Both the position numbers and the translations under genes were made by a program. DNA of 17,762 nucleotides from JAUVZF01 sp964449275. Lineage in GTDB: Bacteria > Planctomycetota > Phycisphaerae > FEN-1346. The notes under the pieces are model-generated. The model had not been told where the DNA came from. It saw nothing but the letters and a program-made list of their open reading frames with translations, and searched no databases. Location of the stretch: contig CAYVAM010000079.1 in NCBI GenBank assembly GCA_964449275.1, positions 1-17,762 on the forward strand. Reading direction: 5' to 3'. Shown here piece by piece: positions 13,748 to 17,762 of this stretch (position 1 is its first letter; each line of letters opens with the position of its first letter).

Positions 13748-15223
13748 TCACCCGCGCAGTTTGCGCACAAGAATCTCACGGACGACCTTTGGGTTGGCTT
13801 TGCCGCCGCTTGCGCGCATGGCCTGACCGATGAGTCGTCCGAGTGCCTTCTCCTTGCCGCTGCGGAAATCTTCGGCCGGGCCGGGATTCTCGGCGATGAC
13901 CTGGTCGGCGATGGCCTCAAGTTCCCCCTCGTCGCTCGTCTGGGCGAGGTTCTCTTCCTTGACGATCGTCTGGGCCGACTTGCCGCTCTCAAGCATCTTG
14001 GCAAACACGTCGCTGCCGGTGCTGCGGTTGATCGTGCCCGCAACAACCATGTCGCTTACTTCAGCAACGTCACCCGGTCCAATTTGGATCTCGGCAATCG
14101 CGACTTTCCTCTCATTCAGAATGCGCATGACGTCCTGCATCATCCAGTTCGCTGCCGTCTTTGCGTCAGTGTTAGCCGCAATTCGCACGTACTCCTCATA
14201 GAAGTCGGCCACTTGGCGGTCGGCCGTCAGGACGCCGGCGTCGTATTCGGGCAGACCGTACTCGTCGATGAATCGCCGTCGCCGGTGCTCGGGCAGTTCC
14301 GGGAGGCCGGCCCGGATCTCGTCCACCCACTTCCGGTCCGGCACCACGGGCACGAGGTCGGGTTCGGGCAGGTAGCGATAGTCGTGGGCCTCTTCCTTGG
14401 AGCGCTGGAGGAAGGTCTCTTCGCGGTCGTCGAGCCACCCGCGGGTCGATTTTCCGAGTCGCTCGAGGGCGTAGCCCTCCGGATCGTCCTCATACTCCTG
14501 GCGGTGGCGGGCGATCTCGAACGCCACGGCCCGTTCGACGGCGCGGAACGAGTTCAGGTTCTTGATCTCGCTGATGGGCGTATAGCGCGGCTCGCCTTTC
14601 TCGTCGGTGCCAATCTGGAGGCTGATGTTCGGCTCAAAGCGCATCTGCCCGAGTTGCATATTGCAGTGGCCGACGCCCAGGTAGATGGCCAGTTGCCGCA
14701 GGGCCTCGCCGTAGGCGCGGGCCTGGGCGGCGCTGTGGATGTCCGGTTCCGAGACGACCTCCAGGAGCGGCGTGCCGGTGCGGTTGAGGTCCACGACGCT
14801 GCAAGCGCCGTCTTCGGCGTGCATGAGTTTGCCGGCGTCTTCCTCCAGGTGCACGCGGATGATGCCGACGCGGAACGTCTCGCCGTCGAGCGGCACGTCG
14901 AGGTACCCGCCGACGCCGAGCGGCTGGTCGTATTCGGAGATCTGGTAGTTCTTCGGCAGGTCCGGGTAGTAGTAGTGCTTGCGGTCCCACTTGGCGAAGT
15001 CGGGGATGGTGCCGCCGAGCGCCAGGGCCATGCGGATCGCCAGTTCGACGGCCTTGCGGTTCATAACGGGCAGCACGCCGGGCATCCCCAGGCACACCGG
15101 GCAGACGCGCGAATTGGGCGGGGCGTCGTACTCGACCGCGCACGCGCAGAACATCTTCGTGGCCGTCGCGAGGTGCAGGTGCACCTCCATGCCGATGGTC
15201 GGGATGGGTTCGGCGCCACTCAT
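13748..15223 (-). CDS. gatB: Aspartyl/glutamyl-tRNA amidotransferase subunit B GatB
   Basis: GatB binds misacylated Glu-tRNA(Gln) or Asp-tRNA(Asn) and, with ammonia from GatA, activates and amidates the amino acid. At 491 residues the length is normal. The cradle domain begins MSGAEPIPTIGMEVHLHL and contains the zinc site Cys26, Cys28, Cys41, Cys44 (FCAC, CPVC), KHYYYPDLPKNYQISEYDQP, HLEEDAGK and DLNRTGTPLLE. The C-terminal YqeY-like tRNA-binding tail is visible as TINRSTGSDVF, SGKSAQTIVKEE and NPKVVREILVRKL. I chose the ATG at 15223, which overlaps the gatA stop by four bases and has GAGGAAG just upstream; a longer frame to 15505 runs inside gatA and is not coding. It ends with TGA at 13750-13748. 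Confidence 0.96.
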   Translation of the reverse strand: MSGAEPIPTIGMEVHLHLATATKMFCACAVEYDAPPNSRVCPVCLGMPGVLPVMNRKAVELAIRMALALGGTIPDFAKWDRKHYYYPDLPKNYQISEYDQPLGVGGYLDVPLDGETFRVGIIRVHLEEDAGKLMHAEDGACSVVDLNRTGTPLLEVVSEPDIHSAAQARAYGEALRQLAIYLGVGHCNMQLGQMRFEPNISLQIGTDEKGEPRYTPISEIKNLNSFRAVERAVAFEIARHRQEYEDDPEGYALERLGKSTRGWLDDREETFLQRSKEEAHDYRYLPEPDLVPVVPDRKWVDEIRAGLPELPEHRRRRFIDEYGLPEYDAGVLTADRQVADFYEEYVRIAANTDAKTAANWMMQDVMRILNERKVAIAEIQIGPGDVAEVSDMVVAGTINRSTGSDVFAKMLESGKSAQTIVKEENLAQTSDEGELEAIADQVIAENPGPAEDFRSGKEKALGRLIGQAMRASGGKANPKVVREILVRKLRG

Positions 15224-16701
15224 GACGCTTCCTCGCAGACGGGCGGCAGGCGGCTCGCCCAGTCCGTTTCGCGTTCGTACATGCAGGCGATCCGAAGCAG
15301 CCGCTCTTCCGTGAAGACGCCGGAGAGGATCTGGAGGCCCACCGGCAGCCCCGCCTCCGTGAAACCGCACGGAATGCTGACCCCCGCGATGGCCGCCAGG
15401 CTGCAACTCGCGGTGTACACGTCCGACAGGTACATCGTGAGCGGGTCGGCGGTCTTCTCGCCCATGCGGAAGGCGGCCGTCGGGCTGGTCGGCCCCATGA
15501 TGCAATCGACCGTCTCGAACGCCCGGTCGAAGTCCTGCCGGATCAGCCGCCGGACCTGGAGGGCCTTCTTGTAGTAAGCGTCGTAGTAACCGGCGCTCAG
15601 GGCGTACGTGCCGAGCATGATGCGGCGTTTGACCTCGTCGCCGAAGCCCTCCTCGCGGCTGCGCATGTACATGTCGATCATGTCGGCGTGGTCGCTGGAC
15701 CGGTGACCGTAGTGGACGCCGTCGTAACGGGCCAGATTCGAGGAGGCTTCGCTCGTGGCCACAATGTAGTACGTGGCGATGGCGTAGTCGGTGGAGTGCG
15801 GCAGGTCGATATTGACGAGTTCCGCGCCGAGCCCTTCGTACACCGCGAGTGCGCCGCGCACGGTCTTCTCGACTTCGGCGTCAAGGCCGTCGCCGAAGAA
15901 CTCTCGCGGCACGCCGATCTTGAGCGGCGTAACCGGCTCGTCCAGCGTGGCGAGGTAGTCCGGCACATCTTGCGGCACGCTGGTGGAATCGCGCGGGTCG
16001 TGGCCGGCCGTCGCCTGGAGCAGCAGGGCCGCATCTTCCACCGTCCGCGCGAACGGGCCGATCTGGTCCAAACTCGACGCGAACGCCACGAGGCCGTATC
16101 GACTGACGCGGCCGTACGTGGGTTTCAGGCCGACCACGCCGCACAGCGCGGCCGGCTGCCGGATGGAACCACCCGTGTCGGAACCCAGCGCAATCGGCGC
16201 CATGCGTGCGGCGACGGCGGCGGCGCTTCCGCCGCTCGAGCCCCCCGGCACGCGGTCGAGGTCCCACGGGTTGCGCGTCGCCTCGAAGCCGGAGTTCTCC
16301 GTGGACGACCCCATCGCGAACTCGTCCATGTTTGTCTTGCCGACGATGACCGCCCCCTCTTCAAGCAGCCGCTCGACCACGTGCGCGTTGTACGGCGCGC
16401 GCCAATTCTCGAGGATGCGGCTGGCACACGTGGTGGCCTGGCCGTCGTCGGTACACATGTTGTCCTTGACGGCCACGGGGACGCCGGCCAGAAGACCCAC
16501 GTCCTCACCCGCGTCGAGACGCTTGTCGATTTCTTCGGCGCGGCGGCGGGCGCCTTGCGCATCGGTCGAAAGGAACGCCCTGATCCTGGGGTTGAGGCGG
16601 TCGATGGCTTCGATGGACGCATCCGCAGCCTCAACGGCCGAGAGGTCTCGCGCCCGGAGGGCTTCTCGCATCCGGCAGGCTGTCAGGTCAATCGTGGCCA
16701 T
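15220..16701 (-). CDS. gatA: Aspartyl/glutamyl-tRNA amidotransferase subunit A GatA
   Basis: GatA hydrolyses glutamine to feed ammonia to GatB. The protein has 493 residues from the ATG at 16701. The amidase-signature triad is complete: Lys79 in PVAVKDNM, cis-Ser155 in PGGSSGGSAAA and nucleophile Ser179 in GSDTGGSIRQPAA. The lysine number equals that of S. aureus GatA, which supports this start over a GTG at 16728 that would add nine residues. No good ribosome site precedes either start. C-terminal family motifs include GPTSPTAAF, LSDVYTASCSLAAIAG and GLPVGLQILS. It is separated from gatC by 143 bases containing a compound inverted repeat, an interruption inside an otherwise tight operon, and overlaps gatB (ATGA). 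Confidence 0.96.
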   Translation of the reverse strand: MATIDLTACRMREALRARDLSAVEAADASIEAIDRLNPRIRAFLSTDAQGARRRAEEIDKRLDAGEDVGLLAGVPVAVKDNMCTDDGQATTCASRILENWRAPYNAHVVERLLEEGAVIVGKTNMDEFAMGSSTENSGFEATRNPWDLDRVPGGSSGGSAAAVAARMAPIALGSDTGGSIRQPAALCGVVGLKPTYGRVSRYGLVAFASSLDQIGPFARTVEDAALLLQATAGHDPRDSTSVPQDVPDYLATLDEPVTPLKIGVPREFFGDGLDAEVEKTVRGALAVYEGLGAELVNIDLPHSTDYAIATYYIVATSEASSNLARYDGVHYGHRSSDHADMIDMYMRSREEGFGDEVKRRIMLGTYALSAGYYDAYYKKALQVRRLIRQDFDRAFETVDCIMGPTSPTAAFRMGEKTADPLTMYLSDVYTASCSLAAIAGVSIPCGFTEAGLPVGLQILSGVFTEERLLRIACMYERETDWASRLPPVCEEAS

Positions 16702-16740
16702 AGGACGTGTCTCATTCTGCAACGCCACGTCGCTCGTTGC

Positions 16741-16829
16741 GCGTGGGTTTCCTGACCCACCGCGGCAGGAATCACTACGTTGCCTGCGGAAGCGCCGATC
16801 GCGCGGCGGGTCAGGAGGCCCGGCGCGCC
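16741..16829. repeat. Compound inverted repeat between gatC and gatA
   Basis: One hairpin has arms GTGGGT (16743-16748) and ACCCAC (16755-16760) with loop TTCCTG. A second has ten-base arms at 16801-16810 and 16819-16828 (one mismatch) with loop TCAGGAGG. The two hairpins are related in opposite orientation: both carry GGGTCAGGA on one strand and share a neighbouring CCGCG. A smaller GCAGG/CCTGC pair lies between them (16765-16787). The layout repeats the paired-palindrome design of the elements at 13663 and 17203, with a different core sequence. This is all I see in the 143-base gap. Confidence 0.6.
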
Positions 16830-16833
16830 AAAT

Positions 16834-16873
16834 GCGTTATCGTGCTACGCGCTGCTGCCATCGTCGATAACGC
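16834..16873 (-). promoter_or_regulatory. Perfect 9-base stem-loop across the gatC stop codon
   Basis: GCGTTATCG at 16834-16842 pairs with CGATAACGC at 16865-16873 across a 22-base loop. On the gatC mRNA the upstream arm encodes part of the conserved RVPRVI end and the downstream arm lies just after the stop codon. It lacks a U-tract. A role in stabilising or attenuating the transcript is possible but unproven. Confidence 0.3.
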
Positions 16874-17147
16874 GGGGAACTCGGAAGAAGCCGCCGGCGG
16901 ACTCCGGCGCCCCGCCGATCGCCTTCTGCGGATCCAGACCCGGCCGCGGCTCGTCCTCACGGAGCACGTTGTGGAGCGGCAGGGCATGGGCCAGGGGCTC
17001 GACGCCGCTGGTGTCCAGTTCGTTCAGTTTGTCCACGTAGTCGAGGATCGAGGACAGTTGCCCCGCGAACCGCTCCACCTCATCGTCCGTAAGGCGGATG
17101 CGGCTGAGGGCGCCAACCTTGAGGACCTCGTCCTTGGAAAGGGCCAT
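16845..17147 (-). CDS. gatC: Aspartyl/glutamyl-tRNA amidotransferase subunit C GatC
   Basis: GatC is the small belt subunit that wraps around GatA and GatB and stabilises the complex. From the ATG at 17147 it has 100 residues, the usual size. The start of the fold, DEVLKVGALSRIRLTDDEVE, and the signature VEPLAHALPLHNVLREDEP are clear, as is the C-terminal GGFFRVPRVID that contacts GatA. The frame stays open upstream to 17264, but those residues come from the repeat element at 17203-17280 and are not part of the family. The ribosome site is weak (GAGGAA about nine bases upstream). The gene follows rpmB by 156 bases. Confidence 0.93.
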   Translation of the reverse strand: MALSKDEVLKVGALSRIRLTDDEVERFAGQLSSILDYVDKLNELDTSGVEPLAHALPLHNVLREDEPRPGLDPQKAIGGAPESAGGFFRVPRVIDDGSSA

Positions 17148-17202
17148 GAGGTGGTTCCTCTGCGTCCAGTGCCGTTTCCAGAAAGGTCTTGTGTCTTCTC
17201 GG

Positions 17203-17280
17203 GGGTGCCACTGGCGGCTTGCCCGGCAGTGCGTTTCGGCGTTGCGGGAAACACCGGCTGACAAGCAGCCCGTGGCACCC
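17203..17280. repeat. Nested inverted-repeat element (BIME-like), copy B
   Basis: This copy shares the first 20 or so bases with copy A at 13663 (starting GGGTGCCACTGGCGGCTTG). Its arms at 17205-17231 and 17252-17278 are inverted repeats with about six mismatches, so it is more decayed than copy A. The central spacer is 20 bases and unrelated in sequence. It lies between rpmB and gatC on the transcribed strand, inside the presumed operon. The rest of the 17148-17303 gap shows no gene or clear promoter. Confidence 0.7.
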
Positions 17281-17303
17281 GCATTCTCGAGTTCGACGGT
17301 CCG

Positions 17304-17564
17304 CTATTCGGCGGCCTGCGGCACGACGCGTTTGGAGCGTTTCTTCACCTTGCCGCTGCGGAGGCACTGGGCGCAGACGCGCATCCGCTTTCGCGTGCCG
17401 TCGGGCAGTTCAACGCGTACCCGCTGCAAGTTCACTTGGAACCGGCGTTTCGTGATGCCGGTGACCTTGCGGCCGACGCCGCCCAAGTATTTCGCCTTGC
17501 CGCGGCGGGAGATGGTTGATCCGAACGCCGGGCTCTTTCCGCACACTTCGCATTTGGCTGACAC
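17304..17564 (-). CDS. rpmB: 50S ribosomal protein bL28
   Basis: bL28 is a small rRNA-binding protein of the large ribosomal subunit. From GTG 17564 it has 86 residues, beginning MSAKCEVCGKSPAFG. The family core RRGKAKYLGGVGRKVTGITKRRFQVNLQ-type stretch lies at 20-47, and a basic tail ends the protein. Two CxxC pairs (Cys5/Cys8 and Cys64/Cys67) make this the zinc-binding (C+) form. An ATG six codons upstream at 17582 is in frame, but the strong GGAGG (17575-17571 on this strand) lies within that extension, six bases before the GTG, which fixes the GTG as the start. A consensus-like promoter is about 45 bases upstream. It heads the gatCAB group on this strand. Confidence 0.95.
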   Translation of the reverse strand: MSAKCEVCGKSPAFGSTISRRGKAKYLGGVGRKVTGITKRRFQVNLQRVRVELPDGTRKRMRVCAQCLRSGKVKKRSKRVVPQAAE

Positions 17565-17570
17565 GTGTAA

Positions 17571-17575
17571 CCTCC
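17571..17575 (-). promoter_or_regulatory. Ribosome binding site deciding the rpmB GTG start
   Basis: GGAGG on the minus strand, six bases before GTG 17564. An upstream in-frame ATG at 17582 would place this site inside the coding region, so the GTG is preferred. Confidence 0.7.
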
Positions 17576-17609
17576 ACACCATCGCGGTCCGACGAAACGC
17601 AAGAGGAGG

Positions 17610-17637
17610 ATTATAGCGTTATGGCCGGCGTGTTCAA
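17610..17637 (-). promoter_or_regulatory. sigma70-like promoter for rpmB (and probably gatCAB)
   Basis: On the minus strand, TTGAAC (17637-17632) is followed after 16 bases by a perfect TATAAT (17615-17610). Transcription would start near 17603 and give a leader of about 40 bases before the rpmB GTG. The perfect -10 is striking in this GC-rich sequence. With no other clear promoter before gatC, it may drive the whole rpmB-gatCAB group. Confidence 0.72.
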
Positions 17638-17693
17638 GGGGATTTCCGGAGGACGCTGGAATCGGACGCGGGGGTGATCGGTCCGACCCACGC

Positions 17694-17762
17694 CTACAGG
17701 GCCCCAGCATGGATTTGCCGAAGGAGCCACCTTGCCGCCTCGTCAACGGTGCGCTTGTTCTC
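17694..17762 (-). CDS. Possible C-terminal fragment of an unknown protein, cut by right edge
   Basis: On the minus strand a frame runs from the right edge to a TAG at 17696-17694, reading ENKRTVDEAARWLLRQIHAG and two more residues. The amphipathic helical look and codon use are protein-like, and the orientation matches rpmB. Only 22 residues are visible, so neither the family nor the reality of the gene can be settled. A competing + strand frame from ATG 17709 is also open to the edge but has no ribosome site. Confidence 0.35.
   Translation of the reverse strand, partial: ENKRTVDEAARWLLRQIHAGAL

Noticed and set aside
13679..15574. Long 631-residue + strand open frame opposite gatB
   Set aside because: It is the complement of gatB and part of gatA; its translation shows no family pattern, while gatB is unmistakable on the other strand.
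17621..17677. 18-codon + strand ORF starting ATG GCC with GGAGG upstream
   Set aside because: It lies over the rpmB promoter, the spacing of the purine stretch is long (11 bases), and the peptide shows nothing recognisable.
17709..17762. + strand ORF from ATG 17709 open to the right edge
   Set aside because: There is no ribosome site, and the opposite minus-strand frame looks more protein-like; only 18 codons are visible.

Overview
The window is high-GC, gene-dense bacterial DNA from a Gram-negative, LPS-making organism. I suggest a planctomycete (Planctomycetota). The grounds are a DUF1571 protein at the left edge, a family I know mainly from planctomycetes, dispersed nested palindromes between genes, and GTG starts mixed with ATG. 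The phylum call is an inference from style and gene families, not a proof.

Layout. From 3 to 13599 all genes lie on the + strand, mostly with overlaps of 1-4 bases or gaps under 50. The order is a DUF1571 protein (cut by the left edge), a HAD hydrolase, an isocitrate dehydrogenase behind its own sigma70-like promoter, and then a long envelope operon. The operon runs: lpxK, a deoxyhypusine-synthase-like protein, hldE, gmhA, gmhB with an extra membrane/zinc-ribbon tail, a WaaF-like heptosyltransferase, a GT2 glycosyltransferase, a double WaaP-like kinase, a WaaG-like GT4 glycosyltransferase, and plsY. On the - strand, converging on plsY, are rpmB (bL28), gatC, gatA and gatB, read right to left. 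A possible C-terminal fragment of another - strand gene touches the right edge.

How the genes work together. GmhA, HldE (both domains) and GmhB together make ADP-D-glycero-D-manno-heptose from sedoheptulose 7-phosphate. LpxK completes the 4'-phosphate of lipid A. The heptosyltransferase and the two other glycosyltransferases would extend the core, and the double kinase would phosphorylate core sugars. PlsY feeds glycerophospholipid synthesis, so the operon pairs outer-leaflet LPS with phospholipid supply. The HldD epimerase, Kdo transferase and WaaC are not in the window. On the other strand, GatCAB makes Gln-tRNA(Gln) and/or Asn-tRNA(Asn) by transamidation, and is headed by a ribosomal protein gene with a clear promoter.

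Most interesting points: (1) GmhB fused to an acidic linker, a four-cysteine zinc knuckle and two membrane helices, with a good internal ribosome binding site that could release the tail as its own protein; (2) a deoxyhypusine-synthase-like protein with no obvious substrate, embedded between lpxK and hldE; (3) a tandem LPS-kinase polypeptide whose first copy has a changed catalytic loop; (4) several nested inverted-repeat elements with the architecture of paired REP/BIME sequences. No tRNA, rRNA, CRISPR array, insertion sequence or transposase gene was seen, and no gene-free stretch exceeds about 160 bases.
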